A stretch of DNA of 64,000 nt from NCBI RefSeq assembly GCF_932526225.1, contig NC_064043.1, forward strand, positions 2,997,501-3,061,500, given 5' to 3'. The first letter of the stretch is position 1, and each line of letters begins with the position of its first letter. Below are positions 36,001 through 48,203 of this stretch, piece by piece. The notes under the pieces were generated by a model that was given only the letters and a program-made list of their open reading frames with translations, was not told where the DNA came from and did not search any database. Source of the stretch: Nematostella vectensis. Taxonomy: Eukaryota > Cnidaria > Anthozoa > Actiniaria > Edwardsiidae. The translations under genes and the position numbers were made by a program.

Positions 36001-39000
36001 GTAAAAATGGAAATGGAAATCGCAAACCGCTTTCCCCTTGTGTTTCCGTTTCCATTTCCATCTCTGCTTGCATCCCCAGTGGAAATCTTACTTATTAATG
36101 ATGCCCTCGTACATTTGTGATGATATTTTTCCCACCATATCAAGTTTGGCATGTACAATATGTAAGAGTCCCATGTCGTCCCATGCCACTTAAAGAATTT
36201 GATTGGTCAGAGGTTTCAATATGGTCTGCAACATAAACTGCATTATTATTTCAATGTTCAAATTCTAAGCTGCATGTTTTTAGGATTTATCAATGAAAGC
36301 AGCAGACGCTGGAGGTAGTACTGTCATCATCGCTAATGACCCAGACTCAGACCGGACGGCAGTGGCCGAGAAGCAGCACGAGTGAGTATTCATAAGTTTG
36401 CCTTAAGGATTGTATTTTTTACCTGTGATTCAAAGGCCATTTATTTTAGATTTCTGTATCTTCTACTGTATCACCTCTAAATGTAATAATCAATGCTAAA
36501 TGTAATAAACCATAAACGCTAAATGTAATAACTTCATTAATACTAAATGTAATATCATTTTAATGCTAAATGTAACAGAGCTTCTGGAATTACGCGAAAA
36601 AAAACTCAAAATTACGCAGGATTCTTTGCTAAATTACGCGGAAAATAAATCTAAATTACGCGGGATTTGTAATACATGTCTCTTTAAAAACCAAAATTTT
36701 GCAGGATTCTTTACTGAATTACGTGCTAAATTACACGGAATATCAGCTGTTACGGCCAAACTACATTTTGTACCGAAGGAAAGCACGAAATAACTTGAAA
36801 AGGTTAATTTTTTGCGCGAAAATATCTTAGGCGAGTTTTCATTGGCTTCTAGCCACCAGCCAATTAAAAAAGGTATTTTATTGTTAGTCCTAGGCCTTCG
36901 CGGTTTAGCGAAGAACGCCTAGTCATTTTATTTGTTTTTGAAATTCAGTTCGGAATATCGCACTCTTACGAAGAATATCTCTCCTTTTTTACAAGAAATA
37001 GAGGTAAGAACCCTAAAAGAATACATCAGCTGTGCACTTAAATGTTTTGTCTTTAAACATTTAGCCAAATTATGCGGGATTACGAGGAAATTTGTGGATT
37101 ACGCGGAGAAAGCCAAATTATGTGCTTCTGCACAAGCGCGTAATTCCAGAAGCCCTGATGTAATAACTTTATTAACTAAGTTAGATATGCAATTTTACAA
37201 ACAAAGTAGTTTGAACTTTTTCTGAATTAATAGTGAGATTGAAATTGTTGGTAGGCCAAGAACTTTTTCTTAAAAAAATATATTTTAGCAGATCTCCTGT
37301 CAGAACATACCTGTTAGCGAAGCACCATTCCTAAGAAAAGACATTTTCGCTCAATTTTGTGACTTCATTGATGATGTCATGTACTGAAACTAGGGTTACT
37401 AAAGTTACTGTTGCGCACTACACCTCTCAAGCAGAACAAACCTGTATGAACTACGCTAAATAAGTGCAATAAGCACTGCATAAACAACCTCAGCATGTAC
37501 AACTTGAAGGAATATTTGTTTGTTTTTACGAAGTCTTTTTACTAATAATGCAGTTTTAATCACAAACGAGTTCTGTATAGTTGTTAGTTTTTGTTTTTTC
37601 CCTTCTTCCATCTGATGCTTGTGAGACTATTTTACGTTGTTTTAAAGGCGCATCTAAATAGTGTATTAGTTTTGGTATATTAGTGTTGGCCAATTTAACT
37701 AAACTTATTACATTTAGTGTTAAAATTTTATTACATTTATTGTTAATGATGTCACAACATTAGCATTAAAATGTTATTACATTTTGCGTTAATGGTTTAT
37801 TACATTTACAGTTGACGTTTATTAAATTTAGCGTTGATTATTACAATTAGCATTGAGTTTATTACATTTAGCATTGGTATTACATTAAGTGTTGATTATT
37901 ACATTTAGCGGTAATTAATAGTTGCTATGACAAAGCTCAGATCTCTCTTTCTGTCATTCAAAGGTCTCTTCTTTTTCTATCTCCTTCCAAACTTTTGATT
38001 GATGGTATTAGTTTTGAACATTTCGAGAATCAAAGTTTACTTCAGCTGTTGTCTTTCATAATTATTCATTTTTAGTGGGAGATGGAGAGTTTTGACTGGT
38101 AACGAAACAGGAGCATTATTTGGTTGGTGGTCATTCTTCTGCCATAAAAAGGACCACCCCCACCTTTATCCTGGTGAGTACCCAGGACCTCCCCCACCTT
38201 TATCCTGGTGAGTACAAATGACCACCCCCACCTTTATCCTGGTGAGTACAAAGGGCCACCACCTTTATCCTGGTGAGTACAAATGACCACCCTCACCTTT
38301 ATCCTGGTGAGTACAAATGACCACCCCCACCTTTATCCTGGTGACTACAAAGGGCCACCACCTTTATCCTGGTGAGTACAAAGGACCACCCCCACATTTA
38401 TCCTGGTGAGTAAAAAGGACCTCCCCCACCTTTATCCTGGTGACTACAAAGGACCAACCCCACCTTTATCCTGGTGAGTACAAAGGACCACCTCCACCTT
38501 TATTACATAGCCGTAGAAGGCCTTGAATTATTGGGGGGGCACCATACAGAATCATTAAGAAAACAATGTGGGCCCCACGCCCCTACTGGTCATTTCCTAA
38601 TAACTTGAAAATATTGCACGTGCCCCCAGTGCCCCACCCCCTGCTACGGCCCTTTAACCTGGTTAGTTTGTTATACAGCACTGTTCTCCTAGGTAGCATA
38701 GTACTTGTGGTAAGTATACTGGTTGTATGGTTGTGATAAACACAGGCCCTGTTTTAAACAACACTGTTCTTGTACTACATGAATATGATTCTGGTTACAG
38801 TAAAATATGACAAGGGACATAAGCATATTTATACCCAGGCTGACATGGGGGAGGGGTACACAGTATACGCATACCCAGGCTGACATGGGGGGAGGGGTAC
38901 ACGGTATACACATACCCAGGCTGACATGGGGGACGGGGTACACGGTATACACATACCCAGGCTGACATGGGGGAGGGGTACACAGTATACGCATATCCAG

Positions 39001-42000
39001 GCTGACATGGGGGGAGGGGTACACAGTATCACATACCCAGGCTGACATGGGGGGAGGGATACACAGTATACACATACCCAGGCTGACATGGGGGAGGGGT
39101 ACGCAGTACCACATACCCAGGCTGACATGGGGGGAGGGGTACACGGTATACACATACCCAGGCTGACATGGGGGACGGGGTACACGGTATACACATACCC
39201 AGGCTGACATGGGGGGAGGGGTACACAGTATACGCATATCCAGGCTGACATGGGGGAGGGGTACACAGTATCACATACCCAGGCTGACATGGGGGGAGGG
39301 GTACACAGTATCACATACCCAGGCTGACATGGGGGGAGGGATACACAGTATACACATACCCAGGCTGACATGGGGGGAGGGATACACAGTATACACATAC
39401 CCAGGCTGACATGGGGGAGGGGTACACAGTACCACATACCCAGGCTGACATGGGGGAGGGGTACACAGTACCACATACCCAGGCTGACATGGGGGAGGGG
39501 TACACGGTATACACATACCCAGGCTGACATGGGGGGAGGGATACACAGTATACACATACCCAGGCTGACATGGGGGGAGGGATACACAGTATACACATAC
39601 CCAGGCTGACATGGGGGAGGGGTACACAGTACCACATACCCAGGCTGACATGGGGGGAGGGATACACAGTATACACATACCCAGGCTGACATGGGGGGAG
39701 GGATACACAGTATACACATACCCAGGCTGACATGGGGGAGGGTTTACATGGTATACACATACCCAGGCTGACATGGGGGGAGGGATACACAGTATACACA
39801 TACCCAGGCTGACATGGGGGAGGGGTACACAGTACCACATACCCAGGCTGACATGGGGGGAGGGATACACAGTATACACATACCCAGGCTGACATGGGGG
39901 GAGGGATACACAGTATCACATACCCAGGCTGACATGGGGGGAGGGGTACACAGTATACACATACCCAGGCTGACATGGGGGGGGGGTACACGGTATACGC
40001 ATACCCAGGCTGACATGGGGGAGGGGTACACAGTATACACATACCCAGGCTGACATGGGGGGAGGGGTACACGGTATACGCATACCCAGGCTGACATGGG
40101 GGGGGGGGGGGTACACAGTATATTCATACCCAGGCTGACATGGGGGGAGGGGTACACAGTATCACATACCCAGGCTGACATGGGGGAGGGGTACACAGTA
40201 TACACATACCCAGGCTGACATGGGGGAGGGGTACACAGTATACACATACCCAGGCTGACATGAGGGAGGGGTACACAGTATACACATACCCAGGCTGACA
40301 TGGGGGGAGGGGTACACAGTATACGCATATCCAGGCTGACATGGGGGAGGGGTACACAGTATACACATACCCAGGCTGACATGGGGGAGGGGTACACAGT
40401 ACCACATACCCAGGCTGACATGGGGGAGGGGTACACGGTATACACATACCCAGGCTGACATGGGGGGAGGGATACACAGTATACACATACCCAGGCTGAC
40501 ATGGGGGAGGGATACACAGTATACACATACCCAGGCTGACATGGGGGAGGGGTACACAGTATACACATACCCAGGCTGACATGAGGGAGGGGTACACAGT
40601 ATACACATACCCAGGCTGACATGGGGGAGGGGTACACAGTATACACATACCCAGGCTGACATGAGGGAGGGGTACACAGTATACACATACCCAGGCTGAC
40701 ATGGGGGGAGGGGTACACAGTATACGCATATCCAGGCTGACATGGGGGAGGGGTACACAGTATACACATACCCAGGCTGACATGGGGGAGGGGTACACAG
40801 TATACACATACCCAGGCTGACATGGGGGAGGGGTACACAGTATACACATACCCAGGCTTACATGGGGGGAGGGGTACACAGTATACACATACCCAGGCTG
40901 ACATGGGGGAGGGGTACACAGTATACACATACCCAGGCTGACATGGGGGAGGGGTACACAGTATCACATACCCAGGCTGACATGGGGGAGGGGTACACAG
41001 TATACACATACCCAGGCTGACATGGGGGAGGGGTACACAGTATCACATACCCAGGCTGACATGGGGGAGGGGTACACAGTATACACATACCCAGGCTGAC
41101 ATGGGGGGAGGGGTACACAGTATACACATACCCAGGCTGACATGAGGGAGGGGTACACAGTATACACATACCCAGGCTGACATGGGGGGAGGGGTACACA
41201 GTATACGCATATCCCGGCTGACATGGGGGAGGGGTACACAGTATACACATACCCAGGCTGACATGGGGGAGGGGTACACAGTATCACATACCCAGGCTGA
41301 CATGGGGGGAGGGGTACACAGTACCACATACCCAGGCTGACATGGGGGAGGGGTACACGGTATACACATACCCAGGCTGACATGGGGGGGGGTACACGGT
41401 ATACGCATACCCAGGCTGACATGGGGGAGGGGTACACAGTATACACATACCCAGGCTGACATGGGGGGAGGGGTACACGGTATACGCATACCCAGGCTGA
41501 CATGGGGGGGGGGGGGGGGTACACAGTATATTCATACCCAGGCTGACATGGGGGGAGGGGTACACAGTATCACATACCCAGGCTGACATGGGGGAGGGGT
41601 ACACAGTATACACATACCCAGGCTGACATGGGGGAGGGGTACACAGTATACACATACCCAGGCTGACATGAGGGAGGGGTACACAGTATACACATACCCA
41701 GGCTGACATGGGGGGAGGGGTACACAGTATACGCATATCCAGGCTGACATGGGGGAGGGGTACACAGTATACACATACCCAGGCTGACATGGGGGAGGGG
41801 TACACAGTACCACATACCCAGGCTGACATGGGGGAGGGGTACACGGTATACACATACCCAGGCTGACATGGGGGGAGGGATACACAGTATACACATACCC
41901 AGGCTGACATGGGGGAGGGATACACAGTATACACATACCCAGGCTGACATGGGGGAGGGGTACACAGTATACACATACCCAGGCTGACATGAGGGAGGGG

Positions 42001-45000
42001 TACACAGTATACACATACCCAGGCTGACATGGGGGAGGGGTACACAGTATACACATACCCAGGCTGACATGAGGGAGGGGTACACAGTATACACATACCC
42101 AGGCTGACATGGGGGGAGGGGTACACAGTATACGCATATCCAGGCTGACATGGGGGAGGGGTACACAGTATACACATACCCAGGCTGACATGGGGGAGGG
42201 GTACACAGTATCACATACCCAGGCTGACATGGGGGAGGGGTACACAGTATACACATACCCAGGCTGACATGGGGGGAGGGGTACACAGTATACACATACC
42301 CAGGCTGACATGAGGGAGGGGTACACAGTATACACATACCCAGGCTGACATGGGGGGAGGGGTACACAGTATACGCATATCCCGGCTGACATGGGGGAGG
42401 GGTACACAGTATACACATACCCAGGCTGACATGGGGGAGGGGTACACAGTATCATATACCCAGGCTGACATGGGGGGAGGGGTACACAGTACCACATACC
42501 CAGGCTGACATGGGGGAGGGGTACACGGTATACACATACCCAGGCTGACATGGGGGGAGGGGTACACAGTATCACATACCCAGGCTGACATGGGGGAGGG
42601 GTACACGGTATACACATACCCAGGCTGACATGGGGGGAGGGGTACACAGTATCACATACCCAGGCTGACATGGGGGAGGGGTACACGGTATACACATACC
42701 CAGGCTGACATGGGGGAGGGGTACACAGTATCACATACCCAGGCTGACATGGGGGGAGGGGTACACAGTATACACATACCCAGGCTGACATGGGGGAGGG
42801 GTACACAGTATACGCATATCCAGGCTGACATGGGGGAGGGGTACACAGTATACACATACCCAGGCTGACATGGGGGAGGGGTACACAGTATACACATACC
42901 CAGGCTGACATGGGGGAGGGGTACACAGTATACACATACCCAGGCTGACATGGGGGAGGGGTACACAGTATACACATACCCAGGCTAACATGGGGGGAGG
43001 GGTACACAGTATCACATACCCAGGCTGACATGGGGGAGGGGTACACGGTATACACATACCCAGGCTGACATGGGGGGAGGGGTACACAGTATCACATACC
43101 CAGGCTGACATGGGGGGAGGGGTACACAGTATACACATACCCAGGCTGACATGGGGGAGGGGTACACAGTATACGCATATCCAGGCTGACATGGGGGAGG
43201 GGTACACAGTATACACATACCCAGGCTGACATGGGGGAGGGGTACACAGTATACACATACCCAGGCTGACATGGGGGAGGGGTACACAGTATACACATAC
43301 CCAGGCTGACATGGGGGAGGGGTACACAGTATACACATACCCAGGCTAACATGGGGGAGGGGTACACAGTATACACATACCCAGGCTGACATGAGGGAGG
43401 GGTACACAGTATCACATACCCAGGCTGACATGGGGGGAGGGGTACACAGTATCACATACCCAGGCTGACATGGGGGAGGGGTACACAGTATCACATACCC
43501 AAGCTGACATGGGGGAGGGGTACACAGTATACGCATACCCAGGCTGACATGGGGGAGGGGTACACAGTATACGCATACCCAGGCTGACATGGGGGGAGGG
43601 GTACACAGTATACACATACCCAGGCTGACATGGGGGGAGGGGTACACAGTATACACATACCCAGGCTGACATGGGGGAGGGGTACACAGTATACGCATAC
43701 CCAGGCTGACATGGGGGAGGGGTACACAGTATATGCATACCCAGGTGTGGCCAGGGGAGGTGGTTCTCACCATGCACACACCCTGTGTAAACACCTGATT
43801 GAAGAACAGTGGCGTTTTATACTTTCAGTATAATTTTTGCACCATAGACATGTCAACTTTATCTACCCCCCAGGTGATCACGTGTACATGGTGGCTAGTA
43901 CAGTGTCTTCCAAGTTCCTCAAGTCAATGGCTAAGGAGGAGGGGTTTAAATTTGATGTAAGTACATTATTACAGATAGTATGGAATCGTTGCATCAACTT
44001 GCAGTAGCAAGATCACTTTGGGTAACACTTGTATGCATGAGTAACCCAAAGGCACTGTCAGACTTCCTTTTTGTTCTTCAGATGGTTGCCTAGTGGACAG
44101 TTGCCTAATTCATTGTAGGATGGCATGACTTTCTTTAATGACATTCTTTGCCTTGTAGGAAACATTGACTGGTTTCAAGTGGATGGGAAACCAGGCATAC
44201 ACACGTTTGCAAGAGGGAAAAACAGTCCTTTTTGCATTTGAAGAAGCTATTGGTAATTTTCTACTCTAGTAATCTGTAATATTTTATCATATTTATTTAC
44301 CATCTGTTTAACAATACCTGTTTTAAAGTATCTGTTTTACCATAAACCTGTCAGTGAATGTGCTCTCAGTGAACATTTCATCTGTTTTACGAGGTTTTAT
44401 GTATGGCACAAATGTTCTGGACAAGGATGGTATCAGTGCAGCTGCTGTCATGGCAGAGATGGCCACATATCTGGACAGACAGGGTCTTACTTTAACCGAT
44501 CAATTAGCTAAGCTGTATGAACGGTGAGGATGTGATCTTTACTCATCAATCATATTTTCCAAAGATAAGATGTAACTAGGAGAGTTGCACTCCCTTGCCA
44601 GTTTCAAATAGGAACATATGAATATGGAATTAGATTCTGAGACAGCTCTAGTTCCTAGCAACCACAGGTAAAATGTTTCTAGAATTCAAAACATTGCCAA
44701 GATTTCATGACAAGAGAAATGCTGAGGTCAGGAATTTTATTTGGCTTGATTTTTAATGTTTTACTAAAATTTGAGTTGTTTTGGTTGGGTTCACTAACAA
44801 GTGCCCTAGCTCCTGTGGTTATTTTACTCTAATTATTTCATTGATGTCAATTATCTGTTAAGATATGGAGTCCACATCAGTAATAACTCCTACTATCTCT
44901 GCCACTCGCCGCCCACCATCGTCAAGATCTTTGAGAGGATTAGAGCCCTCCACGGTGGACAGGTGAACCCATTATATCTGTTTGATATCTTTTAGCTACA

Positions 45001-46945
45001 TTTTTGTTTCTTTGTGATGAGGTGTTAAATGTTTTACCCAATTCTGTTTCTCAAATTGAAACTAGAAGACCTATGAAAACTGGCTATTTGGTTGTCAGAC
45101 CAGTGCCCTACCCTTGTGCTATGGCCTTGTAGTGGGCTGTATGAATTGACTGGGAGTAATTCTTCAAAATTTGTTATGGTTTTCTCAATAACTTTGACAA
45201 ATCCTTGCATTGTGATATTTTTGTGATGCTGTTAACGCTGAAGAGATTTTTCATGAAACAATCTGGAGGGGAAAGCTTAAGGCTGCTTCTTAAAACTCCA
45301 AGCAAACTGTGAGCCTTAATAACTAATATATTGAGATTGATTGTTGAAATGAATAATATAATTTTATGCCACGTCAACAGTACCCAAGTCACTGTGGGCC
45401 ATATCGCATCTCTGGGATAAGGGACTTAACAACAGGCTTCGACAACACACAGCCAGATAACAAAGCGGTAAGATGGCGAGGCTTTAAACTCTTAACAAAA
45501 AGCCAGAAGATGCATGCAAAATGAATTCTATATACAGATGAGTGTCTAACTTTGTTTTCTTTTCTACACTTATGTGCACATTTATTTTACACAGCCTAAG
45601 ATGGTTATACTGTACCATGCTTGCTAAAACTGAATTTTTACAAACTTAACGATCAAAATTAATTTTGCTACATAACTTCAGCACAAACACAAAACGGTAT
45701 GTTTCATGCCTCTGTGAAACAGAGGTCGTTTTGCTGTTGTTTTGATTGTTAGCCCTTCATAAAAGTAAAGTTTAATTGCGTATAGTTTTCCTAGTCATAA
45801 CATACATCGATTAAAGAAAAGCCCTTTTTGAAAACAAGCACAGTTAAAATTGCGAATTTAGTTCAAGATATTAGCAGATATTCTAGTTGTTATCCATGGG
45901 GTTGAACTGACCCTAGCACCTCTGAGTTTATGATGAAGGATAATTTTTTTTAGATTTGAATAAAACTCACATTCTCTTGTATTCCCAGGTATTACCCACA
46001 AGTAAATCGAGCCAAATGATCACTTTTTATTTCACAAATGGCTGTGAGGCAACACTTAGGACCAGTGGGACAGAACCAAAGATCAAATACTATACTGAGA
46101 TTGCTGGCAGACCTGGAGAAAAGTGAGTTTTAGAACCAAAGACGAAACACTATCAAACTGAAATCGCCAGCAAACCTGTGGAATAGCATGTTATAGAACC
46201 AAAGATCTTATACTATACTAAAATCTCCAGCAAAACGTGGGTTTAATGGGAAGATGGATTTGTGGTAAGAAGAGTTTTCTAAAGGCCACCCTTCTGTCAA
46301 TACCCTACTTCCCATTCCCTAAAATACTTACATGGTAGGTTCTCCCAAATACTTAGGTTCAGCACTGACATTGGTAGCAAAAAAGCTTTTTTAAATATTT
46401 CATTTCATTGAGACAAAGCTTTATATTTCATTAGCTAGATCCAATTGAAAATCTCACAATAGATAGTTTTTTTTCCAAATCAGCAGATAGAAATCGATAC
46501 TTTCTCATACATGGTGTTTTGCTAGGATGACAAAATTGCAGCTCACAGAGCAGGGCCTGGCAGGGAGTGGGGCACTGAGGGAATGTCCCCCCCCCATATT
46601 TTTAAAAGTTATAAGGAAATGACCAGTAGGGGTAATGTTTCTTTGTCATCATTCCCCCCCCTCCCCCCCCAATAATTCCAGGCCAGCTACGGCCATGCAG
46701 AGACACTTTCATTTGACAGCAGATGATTCGGGGTGGCCACGTAGCCCTCCCATTTCTCTTTTCGGTCCTACCCTCTCCCCTCTGCTTTTCCAGATAGTTT
46801 TTAATACTCTGTTATGCTATTTCCCAGGGTAGACATGAAGGCTGCCAAGTCAACCCTACAAGATGTGGTGGATTGTATCATTCGTGAGTTCCTGGAGCCA
46901 CAGAAGAATGGACTGATTCACCAGTCCGAGGCCCTGTCTGACTGA
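29509..46945 (+). CDS. PGM2: Phosphoglucomutase 2 (phosphopentomutase/phosphoglucomutase)
   Basis: Eighteen exons join in phase to 612 aa: 29509-29595, 30555-30654, 30887-30954, 31284-31372, 31887-31971, 32256-32339, 32584-32777, 32974-33097, 33387-33452, 36284-36381, 38076-38173, 43874-43956, 44159-44252, 44394-44523, 44863-44962, 45381-45467, 45989-46122 and 46828-46945. PGM2 interconverts ribose/deoxyribose 1- and 5-phosphates and, less well, glucose phosphates, in the cytosol. Visible motifs are the phosphoserine loop [13 protein letters not shown], magnesium loop NDPDSDR (usually DPDADR), sugar loop FAFEEAIG and phosphate loop [12 protein letters not shown]. Length equals the vertebrate protein. 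Introns hold five tandem arrays and four or more small transposons, which stretch a 1.8-kb coding sequence over 17.4 kb. AATAAA at 47139 is a candidate poly(A) signal. Confidence 0.97.
31980..32205 (+). repeat. About 60-bp diverged repeat after a PGM2 donor
   Basis: TTTGATTGCTGTTTAATATC and CTAAACCATTGTTAGTTTG recur three to four times, beginning about 9 bp after the donor of exon 31887-31971. Confidence 0.75.
33459..35275 (+). repeat. 34-bp minisatellite in PGM2 intron 9
   Basis: About 53 copies of a 34-bp unit, AGGAATCACTAAGGCAAATT plus AGTGCAAATGTAGT. Variants alternate TTAGTG/TTGGTG and GTAGTA/GTTGTA. The first partial unit overlaps the donor region of exon 33387-33452 (GTAAGTCAAATGTAGGAATC). 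The array is split by a MITE and resumes for about one and a half units at 35865-35915. Confidence 0.95.
35276..35861. mobile_element. hAT-like MITE, copy 1, inserted in the 34-bp array
   Basis: Ends AGGGCTTCTGGAATTATG and GCGTAATTCCAGAAGCCCTG are inverted matches. Inside, AAATTACGCGG recurs several times. It interrupts the minisatellite, so it arrived after the array existed. A near-identical copy lies 1.3 kb downstream. The CAGGG-type end suggests the hAT group; that is inference. Confidence 0.8.
36455..37915. repeat. Pair of inverted short-motif arrays flanking a MITE
   Basis: At 36455-36575 the motif AATGCTAAATGTAATAA recurs about five times. At 37695-37915 its reverse complement (TTATTACATTTAGCATT) recurs about nine times. 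The pair makes a loose foldback structure of about 1.46 kb, with the second hAT-like MITE inserted in the left array. It may be one non-autonomous element with subterminal repeats. Confidence 0.65.
36576..37157. mobile_element. hAT-like MITE, copy 2
   Basis: Ends CAGAGCTTCTGGAATTACGC and GCGTAATTCCAGAAGCCCTG are inverted. Flanking ATGTAA on both sides (36570-36575 and 37158-37163) could be a 6-bp target duplication, although the target is itself repetitive. Interior closely matches copy 1 at 35276-35861. Confidence 0.82.
38143..38500 (+). repeat. 34-bp repeat that duplicates a PGM2 exon end with its donor
   Basis: The last 27 or so bases of exon 38076-38173 plus its splice site are tandemly repeated: CCACCTTTATCCTG then GTGAGTAC. 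Ten copies of the CCTG/GTGA junction are present, eight as GTGAGT and two as GTGACT. Units are 34 bp or 31 bp. Confidence 0.92.
38510..38652 (+). mobile_element. GCCGTAG-type dispersed element, plus orientation
   Basis: Left GCCGTAG, right CTGCTACGGC. It contains CCTTGAATTATTGGGGGG, CCCTACTGGTCATTTCCT and CAGTGCCCCACCCC. A second copy in the opposite orientation lies at 46551-46694. Confidence 0.65.
38829..43745 (-). repeat. 4.9-kb minisatellite, 40-bp unit, in PGM2 intron 11
   Basis: About 120 copies of a 40-bp unit containing CCCAGGCTGACATGGGGGAG, GGGTACACAGTATA and CACATA. Variant units (TCACAT, CCACAT, GCATATCC, TGAGGGAG, TATTCATA) recur in the same order about 1.41 kb apart, showing block duplication. 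All the long minus-strand frames here ([13 protein letters not shown]-type peptides) are artefacts. Confidence 0.97.
46072..46250 (+). repeat. Tandem triplication of the end of PGM2 exon 17
   Basis: Three diverged 60-63-bp copies start with AGAACCAAAGA at 46072, 46132 and 46195. The first is the real exon end with donor; the two others lie in the intron and have lost the GTGAGT donor and the reading frame. Confidence 0.85.
46551..46694 (-). mobile_element. GCCGTAG-type dispersed element, minus orientation
   Basis: Reverse-complement relative of 38510-38652: it shares GGCCTGGAATTATTGGGGGG, CCCTACTGGTCATTTCCT and CAGTGCCCCACTCCCTG on the minus strand. C-rich runs differ in length. It lies in the last PGM2 intron. 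Confidence 0.65.
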
Positions 46946-48031
46946 TCTGTGTTAGAATGGTTATTAATTTATTATGTGAAATTAGTCCTTTGTTGACAGT
47001 TTGAAACCCAAAACAAAAAGGAATGAAAACCAAACATAAAGAGTGTGGTTATAGATTCCTGAGTGTACCCAGAATTTGCTGAGATAGGGTGCACAGTCGT
47101 ATTGGTATCGTATTGGTAAAAAGAACTTGACCATCCTTAAATAAAAAATGACCCACTTTTTGGCGGTCGAGTTAGGAGGCGGGGACCCCTGCACTTCTGC
47201 CCTCTTTTACTCTTTTATTTTTGGTATCAAACGCTGATTGGTCCAAAGCTATTAAATGATAGTCTAAGGCCTAGGTTAGACGCCGTTCTTGTCATGTCAT
47301 GTACCGTTCCAAATGTCATTTGGAACGGTACATAAAAAGAACGGTGTCTAAACACCATAGACTTGGAATAATAGAATATAAATCGACCGCTTTTGAAAAC
47401 ATAGAGCAATAAGCAAGTAAATGGTGCTGTGCATATCTTATGATTCTGGTTTTGATATTGACTTTTGAATGAAGTTTTATATATCATTAAGCATCTCGTT
47501 TTTGTTTCAGCTTTAAAACTGTAAGATGCTTGTCTAAGGTTTTTGAATAATTGAATTCATAGAATTTTTTGTATTAAAATCAGTTGAATTACTGTCTCTG
47601 TCATATTTTGTCCACGCGACGCGCGTCTTTTCATTGCCGTAAATGATCTATTTTAAAAATGTCCGGGCTGTTTATTAAATTCCAATGGTCCGAGAGGGGA
47701 CGTTCAATAGATAGGAGGCGTTTATTAGATAGGGGCGTTCTTTACAACTATTAAAATATAAAACGAATCCAAGTGCAGTGGGGTTCTAGTCTCAGGCCCG
47801 TACACAGAATCTTTTTTTTTTTTGGCGGGGGTCTGACTTATGGATTGGTGACATGGGCCTAAGTTTCAGTCAGGATCACGTTAAATTAAAGCCTGCGTAG
47901 CAAGCGTTTCTCGTCCAGTCAAAGCCAAACTCAGATTAATTAAAATTGATTTACATTACCAAAATTCCTATGTCGTTTAAGCTGGAAGAGAGGGTAGGGG
48001 GGCGTTAAATAGAGGAGGCCTGACGTTTATG
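46946..48031. other. Spacer between PGM2 and the large transposon
   Basis: No gene seen. It contains a dispersed-repeat core at 47146, a strong hairpin at 47275-47352, and a GGAGGCGTTTATTAGATAGG motif near 47715 that has a relative near 59930 on the other side of the transposon. Confidence 0.5.
47275..47352. repeat. Near-perfect 78-bp hairpin
   Basis: Inner arms ATGTACCGTTCCAAATG (47299-47315) and CATTTGGAACGGTACAT (47317-47333) match perfectly with a one-base loop. Outer arms TAGACGCCGTTCTT and AAGAACGGTGTCTA match with one difference. It may be a minimal foldback element or a small-RNA precursor. Confidence 0.85.
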
Positions 48032-48203
48032 ATGCACCAGTCAATTGGGAGCCCGGCCCCCCGGGGCATACCGGGGAGGTCATGCGGGGGATTTAACACT
48101 TGTTTAGCACCTGTAATCCAACGGGGGCCGGGGATTTAACAGAAGCTTTCAACAGGTCGGGAAAGGGGGGTAAGTACTTTAAGTACGCATCCTGAAGTGT
48201 ATC

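Noticed and set aside
38689-43833. Many long frames of [13 protein letters not shown] type
   Set aside because: 40-bp satellite inside PGM2 intron 11; frames overlap each other and lack any gene signal.
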